Source of the DNA: Phycisphaerales bacterium
GTDB taxonomy: Bacteria; Planctomycetota; Phycisphaerae; Phycisphaerales; UBA1924
NCBI GenBank assembly: GCA_905339235.1
Contig: CAJPFG010000004.1
Span: 89,168 to 153,167, forward strand
Direction: 5' to 3'
DNA length: 64,000 bases
Positions within the stretch are counted from its first letter, which is position 1, and each line of letters starts with the position of its first letter. A program made the translations under genes and the position numbers. Of the stretch, positions 28,714-37,596 are shown piece after piece. The notes beneath the pieces were generated by a model, which had not been told where the DNA came from, did no database searches, and saw nothing but the letters and a program-made list of their open reading frames with translations.

Positions 28714-30096
28714 ATGGCCAAGTCGATCCTGCTCGCCGAAGACGAGAAGGTTCTGCGAGAGTCGCTGACGCAACTCCTCGCCGAGGAGGGGTACGAAGTC
28801 GTTCCCGCCGCCGACGGCCAGGAGGCCCGCGACCTCGCCCTCTCCCGCGCCTTCGACCTGGTCCTCACCGACATCCGCATGCCGCGCATGGACGGCATGG
28901 CGCTGCTCCAGCACCTTCAGCGTCTGGCCCCGCAGACCCCCGTAGTCGTCATCACCGCTTTCGGCACCGTCGATAGCGCCGTCGGCGCGATGCGGGCCGG
29001 CGCCGCCGATTACCTCCTCAAGCCCGTCCAGTTCGAAGACGTTCTGCTCCGCGTTCGCCGCGCCCTCGAGTTCGGCGAAATCCGCCGCGACCGCCGCATT
29101 CTCAGCGAGCAACTCGCCGCTTCCAGCACCTTCCACAACCTCATCGGCGAGTCCCCCGCGATCGCGAAGATCTTCGATCTCGCTCGCAAACTCTCCGGCG
29201 TCCGCAGCAGCGTGCTCATCATCGGAGAGTCCGGCACCGGCAAGGAACTTTTCGCCCGCGCCATCCACTACAACGGGATCACCCGCGACAAACCCTTCGT
29301 CGCCGTTAACTGCGGGGCCATCCCCGAGAGTCTCATCGAGTCCGAGTTGTTCGGCCACCGCAAGGGCGCCTTCACCGGCGCCGTCCGCGACCGCATCGGC
29401 TACTTCGAGGCCGCCTCCGGCGGCACCCTCTTCCTCGACGAAATCTCCACCCTCCCGCTCGGCGTCCAGAGTTCCCTGCTCCGCGTCCTCGAAGAACGTG
29501 TCGTCGTCCCCGTCGGCGATACCCGCCCCCGCCCCGTCGATGTCCGCATCATCGCCGCCTCCAACCAGGACCTCGCCACGCTCTGCAAAGAAGGCAAGTT
29601 CCGCGAGGATCTCCTCTACCGCCTCGACGTCGTGCGGCTGCAACTGCCCCCGCTCCGGCAGCGCCGCCAGGACATCCCCCTCCTCGCCCACCATTTCCTC
29701 GAGAAGTACTCCCGCGAGATGAGCAAGAAACTGCTCGGCATCACCAACTCCGCCATGCGCGCCCTTCTCAACCACGAGTGGCGCGGCAACGTTCGCGAAC
29801 TCGAAAACGTCATCGAACGCGCCGTCATTTTCGCCGAGGGCCGCGAGATCGATATCCAGGACCTCCCCTTCGCCGCCAGCGTCTCCGCCGACGACTCCGG
29901 CGAAGACCTCAAGGAGGCACTCGCCCAGTTCGAACGCCAGCACATCATCTACTGCCTCCGCCGCCATCGCTATGACAAGTCCGAGACCGCCCGCCACCTC
30001 GGGATCGGGGTTTCCAGCCTCTACCGAAAGATGGACGAACTCCACATCCCCAAAGACTTCGAAGATCACGAAAACGGCCACTCGAACGCTTCCTGA
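28714..30096 (+). CDS. NtrC-family sigma54-dependent response regulator
   Basis: The 460-residue activator has a receiver domain with Asp53 in DLVLTDIRMPRMDG as phosphoacceptor, an AAA+ domain with Walker A GESGTGKE, the GAFTGA loop that contacts sigma54, Walker B GGTLFLDEIS and the arginine-finger region, and a Fis-type HTH at the C terminus (YDKSETARHLGIGVSSLYRKMDEL). All functional motifs are intact, so it should activate -24/-12 promoters when phosphorylated. The start is the ATG at 28714, two bases after the previous stop. Likely partners are the histidine kinase genes that follow. Confidence 0.95.
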   Translation: MAKSILLAEDEKVLRESLTQLLAEEGYEVVPAADGQEARDLALSRAFDLVLTDIRMPRMDGMALLQHLQRLAPQTPVVVITAFGTVDSAVGAMRAGAADYLLKPVQFEDVLLRVRRALEFGEIRRDRRILSEQLAASSTFHNLIGESPAIAKIFDLARKLSGVRSSVLIIGESGTGKELFARAIHYNGITRDKPFVAVNCGAIPESLIESELFGHRKGAFTGAVRDRIGYFEAASGGTLFLDEISTLPLGVQSSLLRVLEERVVVPVGDTRPRPVDVRIIAASNQDLATLCKEGKFREDLLYRLDVVRLQLPPLRQRRQDIPLLAHHFLEKYSREMSKKLLGITNSAMRALLNHEWRGNVRELENVIERAVIFAEGREIDIQDLPFAASVSADDSGEDLKEALAQFERQHIIYCLRRHRYDKSETARHLGIGVSSLYRKMDELHIPKDFEDHENGHSNAS

Positions 30097-30108
30097 ACGC
30101 CCCCTCGC

Positions 30109-30124
30109 TGGCGCGGCGTTTGCA
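30109..30124 (+). promoter_or_regulatory. Sigma54-type -24/-12 promoter before the sensor kinase genes
   Basis: TGGCGCGGCGTTTGCA keeps TGGC, GG-GC spacing of twelve and TTTGCA. It lies just behind the ntrC stop and 44 bp before the ATG at 30168, so kinase expression may be driven by the activator encoded upstream. Confidence 0.6.
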
Positions 30125-30167
30125 CTCCTCTTCTCCGACTACCGCCCCACCACGCCTGGATTCTCTC

Positions 30168-31211
30168 ATGCTCCGTCGCAAACTGCTTACCCGGGTCGGC
30201 CTCCTCATCTGCGCCTTCGTTCTCGGCGCGGCCGGGGCCGTCTGGGCTCTTCAGAAAGTCCTCGCCGACATCGACCACGCCAACGCCGACGCCGCCTTCC
30301 TCATCGACGGCATCCAGTCCGTCGCCACCGCCGTCAACGCCGTCGAGTCCTCCCGCTTCTCGGTCACGCCGACCCTCCCCGGCGCCCCCGCCACCGACGA
30401 CCCCTCGCACCACCTCGCCGATGTCATCGGCCGGCTCGCCCGCCACCCGATCACCGCCCCCGGCCAGAAGGCCGCGGCCGACTACCAGCAACTCTGCGAC
30501 GCCCTTCCCGCCTTCCTCTCCGCCTGGAGCGGGCCCGCGGTCGAACCCGGAAGCCCGCCCGACGCACCCGCCCTCGCCGCGAGCCTCGAAGTCCAATCTC
30601 GCGTGCAGCAACTCGGACGCACGTTCCGCGACGAAGTCGCCCGCGAACAGGTCCAGGTCGGCCGAAACTTCCGCACCATCGTCCTCATCCTCACGCTCGC
30701 CGCGCTCGTGATGGTCAACGTCGCCGTCTTCGTGCTGCTCCGAACCGCCCAGATGGTTCTCAAGCCCGTGGGGGCGCTCGTCTCCGGAAGCCGCGAACTC
30801 GCCGCCGAGCGCTTCGACCACCGGGTCTCCATCCCCCAACTCGACGAGTTCGGCGAACTCGCGCACGCCTACAACCGGCTCGCCGAGCACCTCCAGGCCA
30901 ACGAGGAGCGCAAAGCCGAGACCCTCCGCCAACTCGCCGTCACGCTCAACCATGACCTCAACAACGCCATGTCGATCATCGAACTCCAACTCGGCCTGCT
31001 CGACCGCCAGGCCGGCGCCAACCCCACCCAGTCCAAGCACCTCCGCGAGATCCGCGCCAGCCTCTCCCGCATGACCCAGATCGTCGCTTCGCTCAAGAAC
31101 ATCCGGCGCGTCGTCCTTACCGACTACGGCCCCGGACAGAAAATGGTCGATCTCGAACGCTCCGTCGCCGACGAACACGTCCGACCCGACCCGTTGGCAA
31201 AGTCCGCATGA
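30168..31211 (+). CDS. Membrane HAMP sensor with histidine phosphotransfer-like domain but no ATPase domain
   Basis: The 347-residue product has an N-terminal helix (VGLLICAFVLGAAGAVWAL), a ~150-residue periplasmic part, a second helix (TIVLILTLAALVMVNVAVFVLL), a HAMP domain (KPVGALVSGSRELAAERFDHRV) and a dimerisation segment with a possible phosphoacceptor His in LAVTLNHDLNNAMSIIEL. It then stops within ~80 residues; no N, G1 or G2 box of a HATPase domain follows. It overlaps the next gene, a full kinase, by four bases. It may form a sensor partner for that kinase or be phosphorylated by it. Confidence 0.8.
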   Translation: MLRRKLLTRVGLLICAFVLGAAGAVWALQKVLADIDHANADAAFLIDGIQSVATAVNAVESSRFSVTPTLPGAPATDDPSHHLADVIGRLARHPITAPGQKAAADYQQLCDALPAFLSAWSGPAVEPGSPPDAPALAASLEVQSRVQQLGRTFRDEVAREQVQVGRNFRTIVLILTLAALVMVNVAVFVLLRTAQMVLKPVGALVSGSRELAAERFDHRVSIPQLDEFGELAHAYNRLAEHLQANEERKAETLRQLAVTLNHDLNNAMSIIELQLGLLDRQAGANPTQSKHLREIRASLSRMTQIVASLKNIRRVVLTDYGPGQKMVDLERSVADEHVRPDPLAKSA

Positions 31212-32563
31212 ACCCGATCATGGATCGCAGCCGCGCCCGACTCCTCTACAGCGAAACCCGCTGGCTGATGCGGCTGCGCTGGGTCGCCGGCGCCCTCATC
31301 GTCGCGTTCGGCTTCATCCACTGGCGCTGGCTCGATCTCTACCCCATCCGCTTCGAACCGATCTTCCTGGGCCTGGGCGTGCTCGCGTACAACGCGATCC
31401 TTCGGGGCGTCGTGCGCGCCCGCCCCGCCCTCGCCTTCAAGTTCAAGCCTCTCATGCGCTTCGCCTCGCTCCAACTCCACCTCGACATCCTGTGCCTCAC
31501 CATCCTCGCCGCCTGGACCGGCGGCCTCTCCAGCCCCGTTCTCAGCGTCTTCTTCTTCCACATGATCTTCGCCAGCCTCCTCCAGCCCCGCGCCCGCGCC
31601 TACGGCATCGCCCTCGCCGCCGTCGCCGCCGTCGCCCTCGCACTCGCCGTTTCCTCCCAGTGGCCCGCCACGCCCAAAGACTCCATCATCGCCGCCGCCT
31701 GGGTCTGCACGCTCCTCGGCACCGTCTTCCTCACCGACCGCGTCGCCCGCGCCCTCTACCTCCGTGAACTCGCCCGCACCCGACAACTCAACCGCATCCG
31801 CGACCTCTCCTCCGCCATGCGCGCTCAGCACAACGCCATGGTCCAGGGCGAGAAAATGGCCGCCATGGGCCAACTCGCCGCCGGAATCGCACACGAGATC
31901 AACAACCCCCTCGCCAGCATGGACAGCGTCCTCCAACTGATGCAGCGACACCCCAACTCCCCGCGGCCCGACGCCGTCTCCACCCTCCGCGAGCAGATCC
32001 AACGCATCCTCCGAATCGTCCGCCAACTCACGACCTACGCCCATCCCGGCCGCGGCCGCATCGAAATCGTCCCCGTCAACGAGATCGTCCGCTCCGCCCT
32101 CGACATGCTCTCCTTCAACGCCAAAATGGAGCGCATCCACCTCGAATGCTCCCTCCCCGATTCCACCGGCAACGCCCGCGTCAACCCGCACGCCCTCCAG
32201 CAGGTCCTCACCAATCTCCTCGTCAACGCCATCGACGCCGTCGCTGAACAGCCTTCCCCGTGCCTCTACATTCGCACCCGCCACCAAGCCGAATCGTGCG
32301 TCATCGAGGTGGCCGATAACGGCGTCGGCATCGCGCCCGAGCATCTCCCCCGCCTCTTCGAACCCTTCTTCACCACCAAGCCCGTCGGCCACGGCACCGG
32401 CCTCGGCCTGTCCATCTGCGCCCGGCTCATCCGCGAGCAGAACGGTCGAATCGACGTCTCCAGCACGCTCGGCAAGGGAACCACCTTTTCCGTCCTCATC
32501 CCTGCCGCTGCCGCCAAAGTAGATCAGCAGGTCAACGAAACCCGAACGTTCGCACCGGGTTAG
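31208..32563 (+). CDS. Membrane sensor histidine kinase
   Basis: The 451-residue protein has about six N-terminal membrane helices (residues 25-190) without an obvious periplasmic domain, a HisKA domain with His in GIAHEINNPLASM, and a complete HATPase: N box TNLLVNAIDAV, G1 box DNGVGIAPEHL, F box FEPFFTTK and G2 box GTGLGLSI. It is the NtrB/ZraS-like type that often pairs with NtrC regulators, and it is encoded three genes behind one, overlapping the HAMP sensor gene. The signal it senses may be membrane- or quinone-linked. Confidence 0.9.
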   Translation: MNPIMDRSRARLLYSETRWLMRLRWVAGALIVAFGFIHWRWLDLYPIRFEPIFLGLGVLAYNAILRGVVRARPALAFKFKPLMRFASLQLHLDILCLTILAAWTGGLSSPVLSVFFFHMIFASLLQPRARAYGIALAAVAAVALALAVSSQWPATPKDSIIAAAWVCTLLGTVFLTDRVARALYLRELARTRQLNRIRDLSSAMRAQHNAMVQGEKMAAMGQLAAGIAHEINNPLASMDSVLQLMQRHPNSPRPDAVSTLREQIQRILRIVRQLTTYAHPGRGRIEIVPVNEIVRSALDMLSFNAKMERIHLECSLPDSTGNARVNPHALQQVLTNLLVNAIDAVAEQPSPCLYIRTRHQAESCVIEVADNGVGIAPEHLPRLFEPFFTTKPVGHGTGLGLSICARLIREQNGRIDVSSTLGKGTTFSVLIPAAAAKVDQQVNETRTFAPG

Positions 32564-32597
32564 CCCAGAATTCCTCCCAAAATGCCCGCTCCCGCTA

Positions 32598-32626
32598 TTG
32601 AGGCGCTGCAATTCCGACCGTATACT
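32598..32626 (+). promoter_or_regulatory. Sigma70-type promoter before the octaheme respiratory operon
   Basis: TTGAGG at 32598 and TATACT at 32621 are separated by 17 bases. The start of the tetraheme cytochrome gene is at 32664, leaving about 30 nt of leader. A TTGACA with no good -10 partner lies just downstream. Confidence 0.5.
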
Positions 32627-32663
32627 TGACATGTGTATCTTTTTATCATGAGAACCTGACCCC

Positions 32664-33377
32664 ATGCTGGATGAACCCGGCGGCATCCCCGAATCCCCTT
32701 TTCAACGCGGTGCCGCGGCCGCGTGGCTGATCGGGCCCGCTTTCCTGATCCTCGCCGCGTGGCTCATGCTCGGCTCTCAACGCGGCGATCTGCCCCTTGC
32801 CCCCGCCGTTCTGGTCGCCAGTGACCAGATCACCCCCGGCGCCCGCCGAGACCCCATGGGCGAACCCCCCAGCGTCATGTCCGGCGGCTTCAAGCACGCC
32901 TGCAACGAGTGCCATCGGGTCTTCGACTCCCCCACCGCCCAGCACCGGCCCATGGTGCAGCACACCCACATCACGCTCAAGCACGGCATGAACGACAACT
33001 GCTTCAACTGCCACAACCGCGAGAACCGCGAGAAACTCGTCCTCTACACCGGCGACCTCATCTCCTTCGATCAGGTCCCCCGCCTCTGCTCCCAGTGCCA
33101 TGGCACCGTCTACCGCGACTGGCAGCGCGGCACCCACGGCAAGACCATGGGCTCCTGGGATGCCGCGAGCGGCCTCCAGATCCGCCTCGAGTGCAACGAC
33201 TGCCACGACCCCCACGCCCCCGCCTACCCGCCCATCGCCCCGCTACCCGCGCCCCAAACCCTCCGCATGGGGCTGCAGTTCCCCTACGGCGCCCACGAGC
33301 ACGAACACCACGTCCCGCTTCAGGAAGGCGCCGGCCGAAACCGCAAGCCCGCCGCCCACCCGGAGAAACACGAATGA
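32664..33377 (+). CDS. Membrane-anchored tetraheme c-type cytochrome
   Basis: The 237-residue product has one N-terminal helix (AAWLIGPAFLILAAWLML) and four CXXCH sites: CNECH, CFNCH, CSQCH and CNDCH, with HGK and HTHITL histidines as possible distal ligands. A His/Glu-rich tail (GAHEHEHHVPL) ends the protein. It overlaps by four bases the gene for a periplasmic iron-sulfur protein and is followed by an NrfD-type subunit, so it is probably the electron outlet of a quinol-oxidising complex that feeds the octaheme enzyme encoded downstream. Confidence 0.85.
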   Translation: MLDEPGGIPESPFQRGAAAAWLIGPAFLILAAWLMLGSQRGDLPLAPAVLVASDQITPGARRDPMGEPPSVMSGGFKHACNECHRVFDSPTAQHRPMVQHTHITLKHGMNDNCFNCHNRENREKLVLYTGDLISFDQVPRLCSQCHGTVYRDWQRGTHGKTMGSWDAASGLQIRLECNDCHDPHAPAYPPIAPLPAPQTLRMGLQFPYGAHEHEHHVPLQEGAGRNRKPAAHPEKHE

Positions 33378-34429
33378 GCGTGCGCATCTGGGACGGCCCC
33401 TCCGCAACCCTCGACGACCCCCAGCCGCCGCGGATGACCCGCCGCAGTTTCCTCCGCGGCACCACCGCCGCCGCCGGGGGCCTCGCCGCCCTGGTCGCGG
33501 CGCTCAACCCCCTCCGCGAGTTCACCCAGCAGGACGAGTTCACCCTCGACCAGTTCCTCCAGAAGCACTACAAGGAAATGACCCCGGAGGACATGGAAAA
33601 GGCGCTCGCCCGCATCCGCGCCGAGGTCGAGAAACGCTACGGCGTCCGACCGCACCTCCGCGACGTCAAGCCCCGCGCGGGCGTCGAGTTCGTCTACGCC
33701 CTCAACCTCAGCCGCTGCATCGGCTGCCGCAAGTGCGTCTACGCCTGCGTCGCCGAAAATAACCAGAGCCGCTCCCCGCAGATCCAGTACATCCGCGTCA
33801 TCGAGATGCCCCGCGGCACGCTCGACACCGAGAAGGGCAACCACCACTACACGCACCCCAAGGTCCCCGACATCAACCACTTCTACATGCCCGTCCAGTG
33901 CCACCAGTGCGCCAACCCGCCCTGCGTCAAGGTCTGCCCCGTCGAGGCCACCTGGCAGGAGCCCGACGGCATCACCGTGATCGACTACGACTGGTGCATC
34001 GGCTGCCGCTACTGCGAAGCGGCCTGCCCCTACTGGGCCCGCCGCTTCAACTTCGCCCAACCCGACCTCGCCGGCGACGCAATAAACCCCGACATGAGTT
34101 ACCTCTCCAACCGCCCCCGGCCCAAGGGCGTCATGGAGAAATGCCACTTCTGCCTCCATCGCACCCGCGAAGGTCGCCTCCCGGCGTGCCTCGAGGCCTG
34201 CCCCACCGGCGCCCGCAAGTTCGGCAACGTTCTTGATCCCAACAGCGAAGTCGCGCAGATCCTCAAGACCAAACGCGTCTTTGTGCTCAAGGAAGAAGTC
34301 GGCACCCTCCCGCGTTTCTTCTACTACTTCGACGAGCGCTACCCCAACAGTCTCGATCCCGAGGCCGTGAAAATCGGCCAGGCCATCGGCTGCTTCCCGG
34401 GCTCCCCCGCACCGGAGGCTCTCGCGTGA
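33374..34429 (+). CDS. Tat-exported 4x[4Fe-4S] ferredoxin subunit (NrfC/PsrB family)
   Basis: The 351-residue protein has a twin-arginine signal MTRRSFLRGTTAAAGG (from residue 21) and four clusters of cysteines typical of NrfC/DmsB/PsrB: CIGCRKCVYAC, CHQCANPPCVKVCP, CIGCRYCEAACP and CHFCLHR with PACLEACPTGA. It would transfer electrons between the NrfD-like quinol subunit and the tetraheme cytochrome on the periplasmic side. The start at 33374 overlaps the preceding stop. No molybdopterin catalytic subunit is encoded nearby, unlike in polysulfide or DMSO reductases. Confidence 0.9.
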   Translation: MSVRIWDGPSATLDDPQPPRMTRRSFLRGTTAAAGGLAALVAALNPLREFTQQDEFTLDQFLQKHYKEMTPEDMEKALARIRAEVEKRYGVRPHLRDVKPRAGVEFVYALNLSRCIGCRKCVYACVAENNQSRSPQIQYIRVIEMPRGTLDTEKGNHHYTHPKVPDINHFYMPVQCHQCANPPCVKVCPVEATWQEPDGITVIDYDWCIGCRYCEAACPYWARRFNFAQPDLAGDAINPDMSYLSNRPRPKGVMEKCHFCLHRTREGRLPACLEACPTGARKFGNVLDPNSEVAQILKTKRVFVLKEEVGTLPRFFYYFDERYPNSLDPEAVKIGQAIGCFPGSPAPEALA

Positions 34430-35661
34430 TCCAGTACCTCACCTTCCTCACCCGCTGCTTCCGCCTCAGTTTCGTCGGCGACTGGCGGTACTACCTCTGG
34501 ATGCTGTTCCTCTCCATCGTCGCGCTCCTGGGCCTCAACGCCTACTGCAAGCAGTTCGTCCACGGCCTCGCGACCACCGGCATGACCGACCAGGTCTCCT
34601 GGGGCCTGTACATCGCCAACTTCACGTACCTCGTCGGCATGGCCGCGGCCGCCGTCATGCTCGTCATCCCCGTCTACATCTACCGCAACCGCGACCTGCA
34701 CAACCTGGTCATCTTCGGGGAACTTTTCGCCGTCGCCGCCATCATCATGGCCCTCCTGTTCGTCACGGTGGACCTGGGCCGCCCCGAGCGCTTCCACCAC
34801 CTCATGCTCCGCTTCAACTTCCCCATCTCCATGCTCACCTGGGACGTCATCGTCCTCAACGGCTACCTCCTGCTCAACCTCCACATCTGCGGATACCTGA
34901 TTTACTGCGCGTACTGCCGACGCAAGCCCGGGAAGTTCTTCTACTACCCCTTCGTCTTCATCGCGATCGCCTGGGCCATCAGCATCCACACCGTCACGGC
35001 GTTCCTCTACAGCGGCCTGGGCGGACGCCCCTTCTGGAACTCCGCGGTCATCGCGCCCCGCTTCCTCGCCTCCGCCTTCGCCGCCGGACCCGCGTTCCTC
35101 ATCCTCACCCTCCAGGTCATCCGCTCCACCACCGACTACACCATCTCCGACCGTGCCCTTCTCACCCTTCGCAACATCGTCACCATCGCCATGACGATCA
35201 ACATGTTCCTCCTGGGCTGCGAGGTCTTCACAGAGTTCTACACCGACTCCGCCCACGTCGCCTCCGCCAAGTACCTCTTCACGGGCCTGGGCCCCCACCG
35301 CGGCCTGGTCCCCTGGATCTGGACCGCCATCGGCCTCAACACCGTCGCTCTGCTCCTGCTCTACCTCCCCGTCTCCCGCGGCCTGCAGTTCCTCAACTTC
35401 GCCTGCGTCATGCTCATCATCGGCGTCTGGATCGAAAAGGGCATGGGCCTCATCGTCCCGGCCTTCATCCCCACGCCTCTGGGTGAGATCGTCGAATACA
35501 TCCCCACGCTCAACGAATCCCTCGTGTCCCTGGGGATCTGGGCCTTCGGCCTGCTCGTCTACACCATCCTCGTCCGCGTCACCGTGCCCGTGCTCTTCGG
35601 AAGGCTCTCCTTCGATCGCGAGTACGACCCCAACGCTCTTCCGGAGCCCCTGCCCCACTGA
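34426..35661 (+). CDS. NrfD/PsrC-type integral membrane quinol subunit
   Basis: From the GTG at 34426 (GTGA overlap with the previous gene) the 411-residue protein has eight to ten hydrophobic helices. NrfD-family features are visible: GLYIANFTYLVGMAAAAVML, VDLGRPERFHHLMLRFN and WDVIVLNGYLLLN. NrfD subunits oxidise or reduce quinol and pass electrons to the iron-sulfur partner. The order tetraheme, FeS, NrfD, octaheme cytochrome suggests a quinol:octaheme oxidoreductase. Confidence 0.9.
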   Translation: MIQYLTFLTRCFRLSFVGDWRYYLWMLFLSIVALLGLNAYCKQFVHGLATTGMTDQVSWGLYIANFTYLVGMAAAAVMLVIPVYIYRNRDLHNLVIFGELFAVAAIIMALLFVTVDLGRPERFHHLMLRFNFPISMLTWDVIVLNGYLLLNLHICGYLIYCAYCRRKPGKFFYYPFVFIAIAWAISIHTVTAFLYSGLGGRPFWNSAVIAPRFLASAFAAGPAFLILTLQVIRSTTDYTISDRALLTLRNIVTIAMTINMFLLGCEVFTEFYTDSAHVASAKYLFTGLGPHRGLVPWIWTAIGLNTVALLLLYLPVSRGLQFLNFACVMLIIGVWIEKGMGLIVPAFIPTPLGEIVEYIPTLNESLVSLGIWAFGLLVYTILVRVTVPVLFGRLSFDREYDPNALPEPLPH

Positions 35662-35682
35662 TCAACTTCGGAGTTGCAGAAC

Positions 35683-37119
35683 ATGAAGCGTCACGCCGCA
35701 CTCATCCCCGCACTCCTGCTCACCGCCGCCGCGTCGGCGCAGGTCTTCGGCCCGAAGGAGATCTCCGAGGAAAGCAAGGCCTGCATCGCGTGCCATCGCG
35801 AGCACGGCCCGGGCCTCTACCAGCAGTGGGGCGCCAGCAAGCACTTCCGCGCCAACGTCGGCTGCTTCGAATGCCACGCCGCGCCCCAGGCCGAGCCCGA
35901 CTCCTTCGAGCACTACGGCCAGTACATCGCCATCCTCGTGACCCCCAAGGACTGCTCGCGCTGCCACGCCCGTGAAGTCGAGGAGTTCTCCGCCTCCCGA
36001 CACTCCAAGGCCGCTCGCATCCTCGGCTCCCTCGACAACGTCCTCGCCGAGGTCGTCGAGGGCAACAAGGGCATGAAGAGCGTCGGCTTCCCCGAGGGCG
36101 TCGCCGCGTCCGCGGTGAACGGGTGCTGGCAGTGCCACGGCTCCGAGGTCAAGATCCTCCCCGAAGGCAAGATAGACCCGACAACCTGGCCCAACAGCGG
36201 CATCGGCCGGATCAATCCCGACGGCTCCGAGGGCGCCTGCAACGCCTGCCACACCCGCCACACCTTCTCCGCCGCGCAGGCCCGTCACCCCGACACCTGC
36301 GGCAAGTGCCACCTCGGCCCCGACCATCCCCAGAAGGAGATCTACGAGGAGTCCAAGCACGGAATCGCCTTCTTCTCCAACGTCAACCAGATGAATCTCG
36401 ACAGCAACAAGTGGGTCGTCGGCGAGGACTACTGGGCCGCCCCCACGTGCGCCACCTGCCACATGTCCGCCACCAGAAAGCAGCCCGTCTCGCACGATGT
36501 CGGCCTGAGAATCTCCTGGAACAACCGCCCCGAACTCTCGGTCCGCCCCGAGTTCGCCGACGCCAAGATGAACCTTCCCGGGGCAAGCATTCCCTGGGAA
36601 ACCCGCCGCCTCAACATGAAGGACGTCTGCATCAACTGCCACGACGCTCAATGGATCGACAACTTCTACACCCAGTACGACGCCCTCATCGAACTCTACA
36701 ACGACAAGTTCGCCACCCCCTCCCGCGACCTCTACGCCCTGGCCCGCCCGCTCCTCAACGGCCCCCAGTTCGCGAACGAACTCGACTGGACGTACTACGA
36801 ACTCTGGCACCATGAAGGCCGCCGCGCCCGCCACGGCGCCTCCATGATGGCCCCCGACTACACCCACTGGCACGGCACCTACGAGGTCGCCAAACGCTTC
36901 TACTCCGAGTACCTCCCCCAACTGGAATCGCTCGCGGATCGCAATAAGGAGAGCGCCGACGAATCCCGCGCCAACGCCGCCGCCGCGCTCCGCGCCAAGA
37001 TCGACCAGGTCCTCGCCTCCGACAATCACAAGTGGTTCACCGGAAAACTCGACCCCGAAGAAGCCGCCCGCCGCCAAAAGGCCACCGAAGAGTTCAAGGC
37101 CCGATACGAGCAGAAGTGA
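35683..37119 (+). CDS. Octaheme cytochrome of the hydroxylamine oxidoreductase (HAO) family
   Basis: The 478-residue periplasmic protein has a signal peptide (ALIPALLLTAAASAQ) and eight CXXCH motifs: CIACH, CFECH, CSRCH, CWQCH, CNACH, CGKCH, CATCH and CINCH. The HAO-type sequence GPDHPQKEIYEESKHG, holding the catalytic Asp-His pair, follows the sixth motif, and the C-terminal part has YYELWHHEGRRARHGASMM and DYTHWHGTYEVAK, typical of HAO-like proteins. There is no CXXCK heme, so it is not NrfA or an octaheme nitrite reductase of the ONR type. Whether it oxidises hydroxylamine or reduces nitrite/hydroxylamine depends on the cross-linking Tyr, which I cannot place without an alignment; the quinol module upstream favours reduction. 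GGAG precedes the ATG. Confidence 0.88.
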   Translation: MKRHAALIPALLLTAAASAQVFGPKEISEESKACIACHREHGPGLYQQWGASKHFRANVGCFECHAAPQAEPDSFEHYGQYIAILVTPKDCSRCHAREVEEFSASRHSKAARILGSLDNVLAEVVEGNKGMKSVGFPEGVAASAVNGCWQCHGSEVKILPEGKIDPTTWPNSGIGRINPDGSEGACNACHTRHTFSAAQARHPDTCGKCHLGPDHPQKEIYEESKHGIAFFSNVNQMNLDSNKWVVGEDYWAAPTCATCHMSATRKQPVSHDVGLRISWNNRPELSVRPEFADAKMNLPGASIPWETRRLNMKDVCINCHDAQWIDNFYTQYDALIELYNDKFATPSRDLYALARPLLNGPQFANELDWTYYELWHHEGRRARHGASMMAPDYTHWHGTYEVAKRFYSEYLPQLESLADRNKESADESRANAAAALRAKIDQVLASDNHKWFTGKLDPEEAARRQKATEEFKARYEQK

Positions 37120-37122
37120 CCC

Positions 37123-37596
37123 ATGCACACCCCGCCCACCAAACTCACCGAAGCCGACGCCCGCAGGTCTCTGCACGACCACCTGCTCGAAAAAGCCGCC
37201 CGCGCCCGCGAGCGCTACGGCCCACGCATCGACGCCGACGCCATCCTCAAGATCCTCAGCGATCCCGACTTCATCCGCTACCCCACCGGCATCCGCTTCG
37301 ACTCCGCCGGCCTCGAACCCGGCGAGTTCGGCTACCCAATGCCCCTGGGCGACCACCCCAGCCGCGGCTTCTGCCTCGTCCTTCACCCCTCCTTCGAACA
37401 TCGCCGGCAACTCTGGCCAACCCTCATCGCCTATCACATCCCGCCCATCAACTACGGCGAAATCGCATCCCCCGAAGACTGCGAGCAGTTCGCCGCCGCG
37501 CTCCTCGGCGTGGATATTGATACCTACTACGACACTCTTTGCTCGCTGGTTGACTCCATCCCCGGGCAAGTCCATGCTTCAGGGAGCACTTCATGA
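37123..37596 (+). CDS. Conserved small hypothetical protein of the octaheme operon
   Basis: The 157-residue product has no signal peptide or membrane helix and should be cytoplasmic. It carries LSDPDFIRYPTGIRFDSAGLEPGEFGYPMPLGD-type wording (core RYPTGIRFD, GEFGYPMPLGD) and FCLVLHPSFEHR, ending with a cluster of acidic residues around LLGVDIDTYYDTL. I do not recognise a family. It lies three bases behind the octaheme gene and its stop overlaps the ResB start by four bases, so it belongs to the operon and might help maturation or regulation. Confidence 0.7.
   Translation: MHTPPTKLTEADARRSLHDHLLEKAARARERYGPRIDADAILKILSDPDFIRYPTGIRFDSAGLEPGEFGYPMPLGDHPSRGFCLVLHPSFEHRRQLWPTLIAYHIPPINYGEIASPEDCEQFAAALLGVDIDTYYDTLCSLVDSIPGQVHASGSTS

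Noticed and set aside
35683..37119. Octaheme gene as nitrite reductase NrfA or ONR
   Set aside because: All eight heme motifs are CXXCH; the CXXCK motif of NrfA and ONR active sites is absent, and the GPDHPQ segment points to the HAO family.
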